From NCBI RefSeq assembly GCF_002196515.1, contig NZ_CP018836.1, forward strand, positions 558,001-622,000: a stretch of DNA of 64,000 bases. The letters are read 5' to 3'. The position numbers and the translations under genes were made by a program. Under the pieces are notes generated by a model. The model ran no database searches. It was not told where the DNA came from and saw nothing but the letters and a program-made list of their open reading frames with translations. Below, piece after piece: positions 9,033-17,894 of the stretch. This stretch comes from Vibrio gazogenes (GTDB lineage: Bacteria; Pseudomonadota; Gammaproteobacteria; Enterobacterales; Vibrionaceae). Positions within the stretch are counted from its first letter, which is position 1, and every line of letters begins with the position of its first letter.

Positions 9033-9562
9033 CTTTATCCTCAATCAACATATCGTCATCAAATCAAGACCGACATCAACATCACAATGATTAAAACTTG
9101 AGAAAGGATAACAATATTAATATTCACTCATTTGCGTATGACATCAAACTTTGACATTTATTCAATGAATATCGCTGCAAAATGAGCATAAAAATAAACG
9201 TATTCTATCAATTAACACAACGTCACCATGTCAATAACCACTGACAGAATCGAGCGCGGCTTCTCATCACACCCTGAATAAATAACCTTGTATCATCACG
9301 CTCATTGTTTATTATCAAGCACCTCGTTCATGGACAGATAAATACGATTTATTGTAGAAATATCATCATTGTATCGATATTCAGCAGACGCCAATACCAT
9401 CGTATTGGGCTCACACAATCTCTGTGCCTCTGTCGTTTTTTGTATTTGAATCACATTTACAAAATAACGTAACCTAATCGTGAATTTGAATAAATGCAGC
9501 TTTGCAAGACTCAGTCAGAATGGGCAGAGTTTAATGGAGTTTTCAATGATAGGAACTTGTCT
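9033..9562. promoter_or_regulatory. Divergent control region of the two glucan hydrolase genes
   Basis: About 530 bp of AT-rich sequence separates the GH16 and GH3 genes. I see no gene in it. It includes the inverted repeat CCAATAC-CATC-GTATTGG at 9391-9408, which could be an operator or small hairpin. Both genes must be promoted from here. The regulator is not identifiable from this window. Confidence 0.4.
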
Positions 9563-11920
9563 ATGTCAATATACAAAGATGCGAGCTACACAACGTCTGA
9601 ACGTGTGCATGACCTACTGTCACAGATGACAATCGAAGAAAAAATCGCGCAGTTAGGCGCACAATGGCTGATACTCGACGAACAAGGTGATCATCAGGAA
9701 CGTGAGCTGGAATTCACAAATCAGGCTGTTTCGCGTTCCGTCAAAGAAAAGCTCATGCATGGTCTGGGGCAGATCACGCGTCCTCTCGGCACACATATTG
9801 TTGATCCCGTGACTGGCGTCAAAGCACTCAATCAACTCCAAAAATATCTTGTCGAAGAAACCCGATTGGGTATCCCTGCGATTGCTCATGAGGAATGTCT
9901 TGTCGGTCTGATGGCCAAAGATGCCACCCTGTATCCCGCGTCGATCAATTATGGCCATACGTGGAACCCGGAGTTGATCGAGCAGGTCGCGCAAGATATC
10001 AGCCGTCAGGCAAAAGCTATCGGTGCCAAACAAGGGTTATCACCGGTATTGGATGTGTCTCGCGATGTGCGCTGGGGGCGTACTGAAGAGACATTAGCCG
10101 AAGACCCTTATCTTGTCGGCATGATCGCCACCAGCTACGTCAAAGGATTACAAGGCAAAGACCGCGATTTTATTGCCACCCTGAAACACTATGTCGGTCA
10201 CTCAGCCAGTGAAGGTGCGCGTAACCATGCACCAGTCAATATCGGTTTTAAAACACTCAATGATACCTTCCTGCTCCCCTTTGAAATGGCGGTTAAACTC
10301 GGCAACGCCGGTTCTGTCATGCCCGCTTATCATGATATCGACGGTGAACCCTGTCATAGCTCGGCGTACTTGCTGACCGAAATTCTGCGTCATCGGTGGG
10401 GCTTTGATGGTCTGGTCGTGGCTGACTACGGCGGTGTGGAGTTGCTGAGCGAACATCACGCCACCGCGACAGACCGTGTGGATGCAGCAGCACAATCCTT
10501 TAATGCGGGGCTTGATGTTGAATTACCGGACGACACGTGTGCAATTTATCTCACCGAAGCTATCGAACGCGGTTTGATTACAGAAGAAAAAATTAACGAA
10601 ATCGTTACCCGTATTCTATCCGTCAAATTTGAATTGGGTCTATTTGAAAACCCTTACACTCCCCTGCCGACCGAAGCACTGCACAATGACGCGAGTGAGA
10701 AGCTGGCCTACCAAGCCGCAGGCGAGTCGATTGTCTTACTGAAAAACGATGGTCATCTGCCGATGTCGCAACAGACCAAAGTTGCGCTAATCGGGCCGAC
10801 AGCCGATGATCCTTTAGCACTGCTCTCCGGTTATAGTTTCCCTGTTCACCTCATTTTGGGGGGAAGTAATGCCAGCGAACGCGTGGCTAAATCGATTAAA
10901 GAAGCGTTAGAGGAACGTGTCAATCTCATTGGTTATCAAAAAGGGTGTGACATTCTGCCTGAACGTAACAGCGGTGCACCGGTATTCCCCGGGGATGTCG
11001 ATATCGCAGTAACACAAGACAAAGTCTCCCCTGTCAGTCTGGATACATCCGCGATTGCGTCGTCCGTATCAATCATCGATGACGCAGACATCGCTGTGGT
11101 GTGCGTCGGGGACTTGGCAGGATTATTCCAAACCGGTACGACGGGCGAAGGTTCAGATGCAGACTCGCTGAATCTGCCGGGCGTTCAGCAACAACTGATC
11201 GATGCCGCATTAGATCGCGGTAAACCGGTCGTAGTCCTCGTCACGGGTGGCCGACCATATCGTTTGGGACGCGCTGAAGACGAAGCCGCTGCGATTGTCT
11301 ATGGCTGGGAGCCCGGACAAGGTGGTGCCGATGCGATTGCAGATATGCTCACGGGGGTGATCAACCCAAGTGGTCGCCTGACCGTTTCGATTCCGAAAAA
11401 TGTCGGTGCCGTCCCCTACTTCTACAACCATAAACTGAAAAGCTCCGGCACACCGATCGCATTCCACTTCGGTTCCCAGTTCAACTTCGGTTTTGGGCTC
11501 AGTTACACCCACTTCGACTATACCAATGCGACACTGGCCAAAACCGAATATGATTTTGATGAGTCCGTGGCGCTGTCGGTGATGATTACCAACAGCGGTG
11601 AACGTGACGGTGCAGACGTCGTCCAGTTATATGTCCGGGATAAAGTCTGTTCGGTTGTCCGCCCGGTCAAAGAACTGAAAGGCTTTAAAAAGGTTTACTT
11701 AAAAGCCGGAGAACAGAAAACAGTCACCTTCCATTTACCGGTTGATATGCTGAATTTTACCGACGCTTCCAACCAGCGCGTTGTCGAAGGTGGCGAGTTT
11801 GAACTGATGATTGGCCGTTCTTCACAAGCGATTGAATCGCGCCATACCATCCACGTCAGGGGGAGCAAAAAAGTGCTGCCGCAAGCATGGGATATGGTCT
11901 GTGATGTCACGGTAGAATAG
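9563..11920 (+). CDS. GH3 family beta-glucosidase (cytoplasmic)
   Basis: This 785-aa glycoside hydrolase of family 3 has an N-terminal (alpha/beta)8-type domain with DVSRDVRWGRTEETLAEDP, KHYVGHSASEGARNHA and the nucleophile Asp near residue 288 in LVVADYGG. The C-terminal alpha/beta sandwich domain contains TGTTGEGSDADSLNLPG, and a fibronectin-III-like domain near the end contains YVRDKVCSVVRPVKELKGF. No signal peptide is visible, so it should act in the cytosol on imported beta-gluco-oligosaccharides. ATG 9563 was chosen because AGGAA lies seven bases upstream and the family N-terminus (SIYKDASYTTSERV) begins there; upstream in-frame starts lack this. It is divergent from the secreted GH16 enzyme. 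Confidence 0.9.
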   Translation: MSIYKDASYTTSERVHDLLSQMTIEEKIAQLGAQWLILDEQGDHQERELEFTNQAVSRSVKEKLMHGLGQITRPLGTHIVDPVTGVKALNQLQKYLVEETRLGIPAIAHEECLVGLMAKDATLYPASINYGHTWNPELIEQVAQDISRQAKAIGAKQGLSPVLDVSRDVRWGRTEETLAEDPYLVGMIATSYVKGLQGKDRDFIATLKHYVGHSASEGARNHAPVNIGFKTLNDTFLLPFEMAVKLGNAGSVMPAYHDIDGEPCHSSAYLLTEILRHRWGFDGLVVADYGGVELLSEHHATATDRVDAAAQSFNAGLDVELPDDTCAIYLTEAIERGLITEEKINEIVTRILSVKFELGLFENPYTPLPTEALHNDASEKLAYQAAGESIVLLKNDGHLPMSQQTKVALIGPTADDPLALLSGYSFPVHLILGGSNASERVAKSIKEALEERVNLIGYQKGCDILPERNSGAPVFPGDVDIAVTQDKVSPVSLDTSAIASSVSIIDDADIAVVCVGDLAGLFQTGTTGEGSDADSLNLPGVQQQLIDAALDRGKPVVVLVTGGRPYRLGRAEDEAAAIVYGWEPGQGGADAIADMLTGVINPSGRLTVSIPKNVGAVPYFYNHKLKSSGTPIAFHFGSQFNFGFGLSYTHFDYTNATLAKTEYDFDESVALSVMITNSGERDGADVVQLYVRDKVCSVVRPVKELKGFKKVYLKAGEQKTVTFHLPVDMLNFTDASNQRVVEGGEFELMIGRSSQAIESRHTIHVRGSKKVLPQAWDMVCDVTVE

Positions 11921-11985
11921 CCGCGAGAACACCCATCCTATTCTGGTCACAGACATTTGACAGAAAGAAGGAAGGAAAGAAGAAG

Positions 11986-12020
11986 GAAGAGGGGTCAGCA
12001 TGACATGCTGGCCCCTCTTC
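11986..12020. terminator. Long hairpin after the GH3 gene
   Basis: Arms 11986-12002 and 12004-12020 (GAAGAGGGGYCAGCATG, 17 bp with one wobble) form an almost loopless, very stable stem. There is no T-run downstream, so it may stop transcription poorly by itself or protect the 3' end of the beta-glucosidase mRNA. Confidence 0.5.
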
Positions 12021-12185
12021 GTGATGATAATCCATTCCACGTCAATGCCAGAGGTCACTATGCCCAAGACTAACTAGTGTCTACTGACTCGGTGGTTATT
12101 CACAAACAATTAACGCCCCACTCCCTATCGCAGCTTTCATAGCTAAAACAATCCATTCTGCTCATCACAATTTTGACTTGCAGAT

Positions 12186-12288
12186 ATGAGTAATTATTTA
12201 CTCATAAAAAGTCTCCCCACACATTAATGAGTAAATTTTTACTCATATATTGAAAAAAAAATAACTTTAAGAGTAAAGTTTTACTCAT
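12186..12288. promoter_or_regulatory. Three phased operators of the HipAB-like locus
   Basis: Three 20-bp palindromes of the form ATGAGTAA-N4-TTACTCAT lie at 12186-12205, 12227-12246 and 12269-12288 (the last begins AAGAG). Their centres are 41 and 42 bp apart, close to four helical turns, so all face the same side of the DNA. They directly precede the HipA-like reading frame. This is what one expects for cooperative autorepression and DNA looping by a HipB-type antitoxin. Confidence 0.8.
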
Positions 12289-12309
12289 TGATAAGTAGAG
12301 GTGTTGTCG

Positions 12310-12432
12310 ATGGAAGAACTAACCGTACAAGCTTTTATCAGAGGTGAATGGATAGATATTGGTATCATCTCATTCCCTAAAAGTAGCCAACATAATTTCC
12401 GAGTGACGGGTTCTAGACGATATTATGCCTAG
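12310..12432 (+). pseudogene. Out-of-frame N-terminal remnant of the HipA-like toxin
   Basis: From ATG 12310, which has AGAGGTG upstream, 40 codons encode MEELTVQAFIRGEWIDIGII and onward before TAG at 12430. This looks like the start of a HipA N-terminal subdomain. The downstream frame, read back across the junction, gives VLDDIMPSGASRRYW, which in full-length relatives (from memory) follows some 60-70 residues later. The join therefore appears to be an internal deletion with a frame change. The two frames overlap by 8 nt at the second ATG (12425), so re-initiation is conceivable. Confidence 0.6.
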
Positions 12433-13549
12433 TGGCGCTAGTAGACGATACTGGGTCAAACATCTAGATATTGAAGACCTTAGTTCTGATGAACAAGACT
12501 ATGTTTTGCTCAAGTTTGGCACAATGTCGCCTATTGGTAACTTAAGAATAAAAGACTCTCTTCCTGAGCGCTACGAAGTAGCAGACAACCTCTACTTCTC
12601 TGTTGATGATGTTAAAAATCGAGCAGGTGATTTCCTCGACTATGCACAGCAAAGAGGGGCAGTCGCAGGTGGTGCAACTGGGGCTGGAGGTGAAGCACCA
12701 AAATTGACCCTCCGATGTGGTTTCGATCATGGATCTGGCAGCGAAAAAATATGGATTGATCCATACCAAGATGACAATAGCAACCACGACTTACATTACT
12801 TAGTAAAGTACCCTAGAGGCTCAAGAAGCACCATCGACTGTAATATTCTAAGAGCTGAGTTCTACTTCTACCACGAGCTAACTGAAATGGGAGTTGAAAC
12901 GATCTCCACCGACGGTATGCGCTTGGAGGAAGGATTAAACTACCCTTCCTTGTGGCTTCCTCGATTTGATGTTCAAATTATTGAGCAACAAATAGAGAGA
13001 TTTGGCATGGAATCTGTGTATTCCAGTTTGAACAAAGGCGCTGGGGTCACTCTTGATCACGAAACAACAATCCGAACTCTCATAGAAAAAATTACTGAAA
13101 GCAATATGGTTAAACACCAAGGGTATAAGTTTGATACCCAAGCTTTCGTCATTGAATGGGTGAAGAGAGATCTACTCAACATCTTGTTTGGTAATAGTGA
13201 TAACCATGGCAGAAACACTTCATTCTTAAAAGGTGATGGCGTCATAAAGCTTGCTCCCGTTTACGATTTCGCACCAATGAAAGCTGATCCTGAAGGCATT
13301 CCAAGAACAACAAAATGGAAAGCCCCACTAGAGGTTGGCGGAACTTACGACTTCGTCGGAATAGCGGACACCTTATCTGATCTCGTGCCAAAGGAAGTGT
13401 TATTACAAGAGCTAGAGGTTACTGCAAGTAAATGCATTGACCTGAAGCAGAGACTAGCTTTACGAGGAGTACCAGAACAAATCTTGGAGATGCCAGCCGT
13501 TGGACTTAATTATATATCAGAAAAGCTCACTAAATGGGGGCTGCTATGA
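12425..13549 (+). CDS. HipA-like Ser/Thr kinase toxin, N-terminally truncated
   Basis: These 374 residues keep the kinase core of a HipA-family toxin. FGNSDNHGRNTSFL near residue 260 carries the catalytic Asp and metal-binding Asn, and LAPVYDFAPM is the metal-binding loop region. HipA kinases phosphorylate tRNA synthetases or related targets and cause growth arrest. The family is usually about 420-450 aa, so the first subdomain is missing; its remnant is in another frame upstream. ATG 12425 lacks a clear ribosome binding site, so expression would rely on coupling to the upstream frame. The HTH partner follows with an ATGA overlap. The product may be inactive or altered. Confidence 0.65.
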   Translation: MPSGASRRYWVKHLDIEDLSSDEQDYVLLKFGTMSPIGNLRIKDSLPERYEVADNLYFSVDDVKNRAGDFLDYAQQRGAVAGGATGAGGEAPKLTLRCGFDHGSGSEKIWIDPYQDDNSNHDLHYLVKYPRGSRSTIDCNILRAEFYFYHELTEMGVETISTDGMRLEEGLNYPSLWLPRFDVQIIEQQIERFGMESVYSSLNKGAGVTLDHETTIRTLIEKITESNMVKHQGYKFDTQAFVIEWVKRDLLNILFGNSDNHGRNTSFLKGDGVIKLAPVYDFAPMKADPEGIPRTTKWKAPLEVGGTYDFVGIADTLSDLVPKEVLLQELEVTASKCIDLKQRLALRGVPEQILEMPAVGLNYISEKLTKWGLL

Positions 13550-14016
13550 ATAAGCCAAGCAATAAAGAGTCCGTACAAGATACGGTGGCTCGCCTAAGAG
13601 CAAGCCGAAATCAACAGCAGCCCAAGACTGGGAAGAATGCAACTTATTCGAGCGAAGAGCGATCGCAACTTAATACTCCAACTCGATCGAAAGCCTCAAA
13701 AAACGCCAAAGCAGTAAGTGCAGCAGAACGCAAAACCGAAGCGAACAAGATCATCAAGCAACTATTACTTGGTGAGCTTACACAGGGTCAAGCATTGAAA
13801 TATTTACGTCTTCATATACTGGGACTCAAACAGGATGTGTTCGCCAGACTTGTCGATGTTTCAAGAAAAACACTCTCAGATATAGAGAATGATCGGGGCA
13901 GCTACAATACAGAAATTCTCAACAAGGTATTCAAACCATTTGGCTTAAAAGTCGGGCTGCTACCGTCTTCTCCCGATGTATTACAATCGTTATTAATAGA
14001 TGGTGAGGCTGGGTAA
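13546..14016 (+). CDS. HipB-like Xre-family antitoxin/repressor
   Basis: This 156-aa protein has a basic, low-complexity N-terminal half (residues 1-70) and a C-terminal Xre-type helix-turn-helix around 85-140, containing LRLHILGLKQDVFARLVDVS and RKTLSDIENDRGSYN. The ATGA overlap with the HipA-like stop indicates translational coupling. Toxin-first, antitoxin-second order is the reverse of E. coli hipBA. It is the likely ligand of the three phased palindromes upstream. A second in-frame ATG at 13534 exists, but the overlapping ATG 13546 fits better. Confidence 0.7.
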   Translation: MNKPSNKESVQDTVARLRASRNQQQPKTGKNATYSSEERSQLNTPTRSKASKNAKAVSAAERKTEANKIIKQLLLGELTQGQALKYLRLHILGLKQDVFARLVDVSRKTLSDIENDRGSYNTEILNKVFKPFGLKVGLLPSSPDVLQSLLIDGEAG

Positions 14017-14237
14017 AATGTCCTGTATCAGCTTTCTTGTTTTAGATTGAATTGTCATAAGAACTCAATCTTTTTAAATGAATTAGAAATATGTGGATGC
14101 GGGTTCAGTTCCTTTTGAAGCAGGAAATTAATGTAACATTTGATGCAACACCAAATTGGCAACATCGATATAAGTTACTGAATTTATGAAAATTCACAAG
14201 CTATTTCAACTGCTAACAGCCCACCAAATCAAAGCTT

Positions 14238-14262
14238 AAAGACGTCCTCGGGCGTCTTTTTT
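14238..14262 (+). terminator. Rho-independent terminator after the HipAB-like pair
   Basis: Stem AAAGACG (14238-14244) pairs with CGTCTTT (14253-14259) and ends in a T-run to 14262. It lies about 220 bp past the antitoxin stop on the same strand. Confidence 0.6.
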
Positions 14263-14804
14263 CTTATCTGGAACAAGCTCAATCGGATTCAGTGTTTATG
14301 AGTATTGTCGATAATTTCTTAGAATTGAACTCCAACGATCAATTTGTACAGCATGTACTTTTTATGGAGAAGCTGGACAGGCACCAATAAATCAATGACT
14401 AGGTATTGTTATCACTGCCACATGGTATCTACGCTGATTTGGTGTTACGTTCATTCATAAACTGTGTCAAATCTGGAGACAAAAGCAATCCGGAACATCC
14501 CGTCAAACCGATTGTGTAACCAGACACATGCGAAATCCCCAGCTTTCTTATGCTCAAGGTATCCGGCTTGTCTCCAAGTGGCAGCGCAATATCCCTCACA
14601 AGTATGAGAAAAGTATGAGTTTTCCTGAATTGTGTCGCAAAGTGGCTCTGCCTGCCTCGCCACTGCCAACAAAATCGCTCACGATACCAACATCAAATCA
14701 CAGCAAGGTATCATCATGATAAAACTGGCAATGTTCAGCAAAAACAACCCCACAGGATGCGGTAACGGTTTGTTTTACCTCCGGCTCATAGTAGGATAAC
14801 CGCG
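14263..14804. other. Intergenic stretch without a recognised gene; contains a 31-bp repeat
   Basis: No gene could be supported here. Short open frames exist on both strands, for example 14213-14389 plus and 14451-14672 minus, but none shows a recognised family or good start signals. They may be decayed genes. At 14687-14717 lies a 31-bp sequence (CCAACATCAAATCACAGC and onward to ATCATCAT) repeated at 26818-26848 in the same orientation with three mismatches. Confidence 0.5.
14687..14717 (+). repeat. 31-bp direct repeat, left copy (partner at 26818-26848)
   Basis: This sequence matches 26818-26848 at 28 of 31 bases, including an uninterrupted 18-base match CCAACATCAAATCACAGC. The two copies bound a 12-kb segment holding the nucleotidyltransferase-HEPN gene, the PTS operon, the helicase-PLD gene and the zeta-toxin pair. 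They could be attachment-like ends or remnants of a shared neighbour sequence. Confidence 0.6.
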
Positions 14805-15683
14805 ATGAAAACAGCACTCGACCACCTCCCGGAGCGGAAGCAACAAGAACTTCACACCATCACCACCGTATTACGCGATACGTTGGATGATTTTCTGCGC
14901 AACAAAAATGGCAGCAAGGCTGAGTTTCGCATTCTTAAAATTATCTTGTTCGGCAGCTATGCCAAAGGCACATGGGTCAGTGACCGACCCAACGGTTATA
15001 TCAGCGACTACGATATTCTGGTGATCGTCAACCGCTCATCATTGGTCGAAGAGTACGCGGTGTGGCACAGCGCCGAAGAGCAGATCGCGCGTCGCGTCAC
15101 CTCTGCCCCACTCGGCTTGATCGTCCACACGCTCAATGATGTCCATCAGCAGCTCCAGCAAGGTCATTACTTCTTTGCTGATATTCGTGAACAGGGCATT
15201 GAACTGTTCAGCGCTGATAAGCGAGAGCTGCCCATGCCGGGGAATTTAAGTGAAGCAGAGCGAGTGGCGGTTGCAACCAAACATTTTCAGCACTGGTTTA
15301 AAAGTGCAGAGTCATATTTTCTAGGCTACGGTGATTATACTCGGCGACAGGATTATGCAGTTGCTGCATTCATGCTCCATCAGACTACCGAACGCCTGTT
15401 CGCCTGCACCCTATTGGTGTGTACCAACTATCTGCCGAAAACCCACAATATTGAAAGCCTGCGCTCGATGTGCGCCCAGCAAGATCCGGCCTTTGCCGAG
15501 CTATTCCCGATGGACAACAAGTTCCACCGCCGCAGCTTCCAGCGCCTTAAACGCGCCTACATCGATGCCCGTTATTCCGAGCATTACGAGATCACCGCCG
15601 AAGAACTGACGTATTTACAAAGTGAAGTGGATAAATTGCGGGAGATAACCGAACAGGTTTGTCGGGGGCGGATCGCACCCTAG
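14805..15683 (+). CDS. Nucleotidyltransferase-HEPN fusion protein
   Basis: This 292-aa protein has an N-terminal minimal nucleotidyltransferase domain: GSYAKG at residues 50-55 and the metal-binding DYD at 68-70, the GS-x-DxD pattern of polymerase-beta-like enzymes. A C-terminal HEPN-like helical domain spans about 150-280. In two-gene MNT/HEPN systems the transferase modifies and silences the HEPN ribonuclease; here both are fused. Known relatives act as toxin-antitoxin or defence proteins, which fits the neighbours. AGGA lies eight bases before the ATG. Its last 45 codons occur again, diverged, at 25245-25388 downstream of the helicase gene. Confidence 0.8.
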   Translation: MKTALDHLPERKQQELHTITTVLRDTLDDFLRNKNGSKAEFRILKIILFGSYAKGTWVSDRPNGYISDYDILVIVNRSSLVEEYAVWHSAEEQIARRVTSAPLGLIVHTLNDVHQQLQQGHYFFADIREQGIELFSADKRELPMPGNLSEAERVAVATKHFQHWFKSAESYFLGYGDYTRRQDYAVAAFMLHQTTERLFACTLLVCTNYLPKTHNIESLRSMCAQQDPAFAELFPMDNKFHRRSFQRLKRAYIDARYSEHYEITAEELTYLQSEVDKLREITEQVCRGRIAP

Positions 15684-15752
15684 TTGCTTACCTAGTTGCT
15701 TAGGGCAACAAGGGGCGAGTCACTTGATCTGAGAGAGCGGGGATTTTTATAA

Positions 15753-15784
15753 ATTCATATATTCATATATTCATATATTCATAT
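15753..15784 (+). repeat. Four perfect copies of an 8-bp repeat (ATTCATAT)
   Basis: ATTCATAT is repeated head to tail at 15753-15784 with no mismatch. It lies between the nucleotidyltransferase gene and the terminator of the PTS operon. Such short repeats can vary in number by slippage, but no promoter or gene is clearly controlled by it. Confidence 0.85.
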
Positions 15785-15794
15785 GCTGCTTTAT

Positions 15795-15836
15795 AAAAAT
15801 CAGTCCGGGCTGTGTGTTCATCACCCCACAGCCCGG
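15795..15836 (-). terminator. Rho-independent terminator of the PTS operon
   Basis: CCGGGCTGTG (15805-15814) pairs with CACAGCCCGG (15827-15836). On the minus strand the stem is followed by ACTGATTTTTATAA. It lies about 20 bp beyond the epimerase stop codon. Confidence 0.8.
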
Positions 15837-15857
15837 CCGTCACTGACTTGAACCAAA

Positions 15858-16550
15858 CTAACGAAACGTTTCCCCCGTCGCTTGTTCAAACTCAGCCACC
15901 ATTTGGAGCCATGAACTTTCAATATTATCCGTCAAATTGAACAGCCCGCTACGCCCAATCACATAAATATCGGGTTTGACAGCATGGATCACTTGCCAGT
16001 GCTCTTTATTGGTTGAGCCATCCATTTCAATCAGATAGTGGTAGTCATGCGCGTCACGCAACTGTCTTAACTCGGTAATTTTGTCGAGCATCTTGACCAA
16101 GAATCGTTGTCCAGCGAATCCCGGGTCAACTGTCATGATGGTGACTTTATCAAGCAGATCGATATACGGCAGAATCGCGCTCACCGGTGTCTCGGGGTTT
16201 AACACCACACCGGCCTTGAGCCCGGCAGCATGGATTTGGTCGATCAGACGAAAAGCGGTGCCATTGGTGTTTTCTGCTGGCATACAGATGAATTCACATT
16301 GGATATTGATCAGTTGCTGCACCCAGAATGTCGGGTCAGTGACCATCAAATGGGCGGACATCGGTTTATTGCTCAGTTTACGGGTCTGTTCAATAAACCA
16401 CGGCGATAAACTTAAGTTTGGGACAAAATGTCCATCCATAATATCAATATGAAATGAATCAACGTGATCGTTTAAAAAAGTAATCTGCTCTTTAAATTGA
16501 TCAAGGTCCATAGTCATTAACGATGGAGAAATATGTATATGTTCACTCAT
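15858..16550 (-). CDS. Ribulose-phosphate 3-epimerase family protein, AlsE-like (allulose-6-phosphate 3-epimerase)
   Basis: This 230-aa TIM-barrel sugar-phosphate epimerase has the family motifs ISPSLMTMDL at the N-terminus, FHIDIMDGHFVPNL (metal and catalytic residues), SAHLMVTDP, VLNPETP, VTIMTVDPGFAGQRF and IEMDGS. These match E. coli AlsE better than housekeeping Rpe, suggesting interconversion of a ketohexose 6-phosphate and its C3 epimer. It closes an operon for a fructose-family PTS, so it probably acts on the phosphosugar the PTS delivers. The start ATG 16550 gives the proper family N-terminus. The exact substrate is inferred. Confidence 0.8.
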   Translation of the reverse strand: MSEHIHISPSLMTMDLDQFKEQITFLNDHVDSFHIDIMDGHFVPNLSLSPWFIEQTRKLSNKPMSAHLMVTDPTFWVQQLINIQCEFICMPAENTNGTAFRLIDQIHAAGLKAGVVLNPETPVSAILPYIDLLDKVTIMTVDPGFAGQRFLVKMLDKITELRQLRDAHDYHYLIEMDGSTNKEHWQVIHAVKPDIYVIGRSGLFNLTDNIESSWLQMVAEFEQATGETFR

Positions 16551-16737
16551 ATTTTCAAATTCCGTTCTTTGATGAAAAGATATTTCAAATAGCAATAACA
16601 AGCCCCCACCATTAAATAACGAGGAGAAATTTATATAATTCACGCCATTATTTATATGAGTAATTTAAATATTTAAATTTGATACTGAGTCTATTTAAAG
16701 CGCTATGTTATTTATTGCTACTTTACAAAAATTTCGC

Positions 16738-17838
16738 TTAGTTAATTTTAATATTGTCTAAATTGAGGTCTTCTTCGTCATTATCTGCGATGACATCCAT
16801 CGGGACATCTTTTTTAATCAGCGCATAAACAGTACCGGTAACGAGAATATTGACGATTAATGCCATCAAACCGGCCATTGGGTTCGACATGGTGGGCAGC
16901 ATAAAAATCCCCCCGAAAGGGACAGTCGCATCAGCGCCATACACCAGAGTAATCGCACCACCACAGGCACCACCAATCGCTGCCGCAGTAATCCCGCGGG
17001 CAATATCATTCATTACGATCGGAATAGCCCCTTCCACAATATTAACCACACCCATCGGAACCGCAGATTTGAGGGTTTCGATTTCCTCGTAGTTATAAAT
17101 ATTTTTCCGCAGCAGTTTGGCAATAAAATAAGCTAGGCCAAAACCAACCGGCGTTGCGGTATTCACCAGCTGGAGGGCGGTAATCGGTTCATTAATGCCC
17201 TGTGCCTGAAGCGTTAATACAAATGCAAAACATGTTTTATTAATCGGCCCGCCAAAGTCAATAATACATAGTGCACCAATCACTGCGCCTAATACCAAGT
17301 TCGATGACGTGCTCATACTTTTTAAGAAAGAGGTCAGCACCTCGGTAAAAACCCCCACAGGAGTACCGATGATATAGACCATAACCAGAGCACTGATGAT
17401 CGAGGCAAAGAAAGGCACAATCAAAGTCGGCATTAATCCTTTCGCCCAATTCGGTACTTTGACATGCTTAATAATGGCAAGTGCCAGATAGCCCGCCATG
17501 TAACCGCCGAGAATCCCGCCAATAAAACCGGCAGAAATCGCATTCGCCGCGAGCCCGACCACAAAACCCGGTGCAATACCCGGTTTACCGGCAATCGAAC
17601 CGGCGATCCCGCAGGCAATCACAACCGGCAACAGACCAAGCGCCTTGGCACCGATGGTGGCGAGAACACCCCACACATCAAATTGCCCGGGAACCAGTGT
17701 GTCTTGAACGGTACCGCCCAGCGATAAACCGATGGAAATAATAAAACCCGCACCGCAAACAATGGGAATTAAAAATGATATAGCGGTGAGCAGATGCCCT
17801 TTCGGATTGGCTGCTTTCCATATTTCTTTCATGCTCAT
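16738..17838 (-). CDS. PTS fructose-family permease, EIIC component
   Basis: This 366-aa polytopic membrane component moves the sugar as it is phosphorylated. The motif DFGGPINKTCFAF and the late PFGGIFMLPT are characteristic of fructose-family (Fru) EIIC proteins. The acidic tail DNDEEDLNLDN lies on the cytosolic side. EIIC, EIIB and EIIA are separate genes here, as in the FrwBC/FrvAB type. ATG 17838 with AGAAGGTG upstream is preferred to GTG 17847. Together with the AlsE-like gene it suggests a rare ketohexose substrate; this is inference. Confidence 0.88.
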   Translation of the reverse strand: MSMKEIWKAANPKGHLLTAISFLIPIVCGAGFIISIGLSLGGTVQDTLVPGQFDVWGVLATIGAKALGLLPVVIACGIAGSIAGKPGIAPGFVVGLAANAISAGFIGGILGGYMAGYLALAIIKHVKVPNWAKGLMPTLIVPFFASIISALVMVYIIGTPVGVFTEVLTSFLKSMSTSSNLVLGAVIGALCIIDFGGPINKTCFAFVLTLQAQGINEPITALQLVNTATPVGFGLAYFIAKLLRKNIYNYEEIETLKSAVPMGVVNIVEGAIPIVMNDIARGITAAAIGGACGGAITLVYGADATVPFGGIFMLPTMSNPMAGLMALIVNILVTGTVYALIKKDVPMDVIADNDEEDLNLDNIKIN

Positions 17839-17894
17839 ATATAGCACCTTCTATTTCATGTAGGATGTAATGGATGAATCAATCGATGTTATTT

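Noticed and set aside
9391..9408. CCAATAC/GTATTGG inverted repeat considered as a defined operator of the glucan genes
   Set aside because: A single 7-bp-arm palindrome in AT-rich DNA is weak evidence, so it is mentioned only within the control region.
14213..14389. Plus-strand frame encoding VLGRLFSYLEQAQSDSVFMS and onward
   Set aside because: It overlaps the hipAB-like terminator, lacks a start codon with ribosome binding site, and resembles no family I know; possibly a gene remnant.
14451..14672. Minus-strand 73-codon frame considered as a transposase or DUF4338 remnant
   Set aside because: The likeness was too weak to support any name.
15753..15784. ATTCATAT x4 considered as a phase-variable promoter or iteron-type origin
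   Set aside because: It lies between a gene end and a terminator with no promoter or replication gene nearby; left as a simple repeat.
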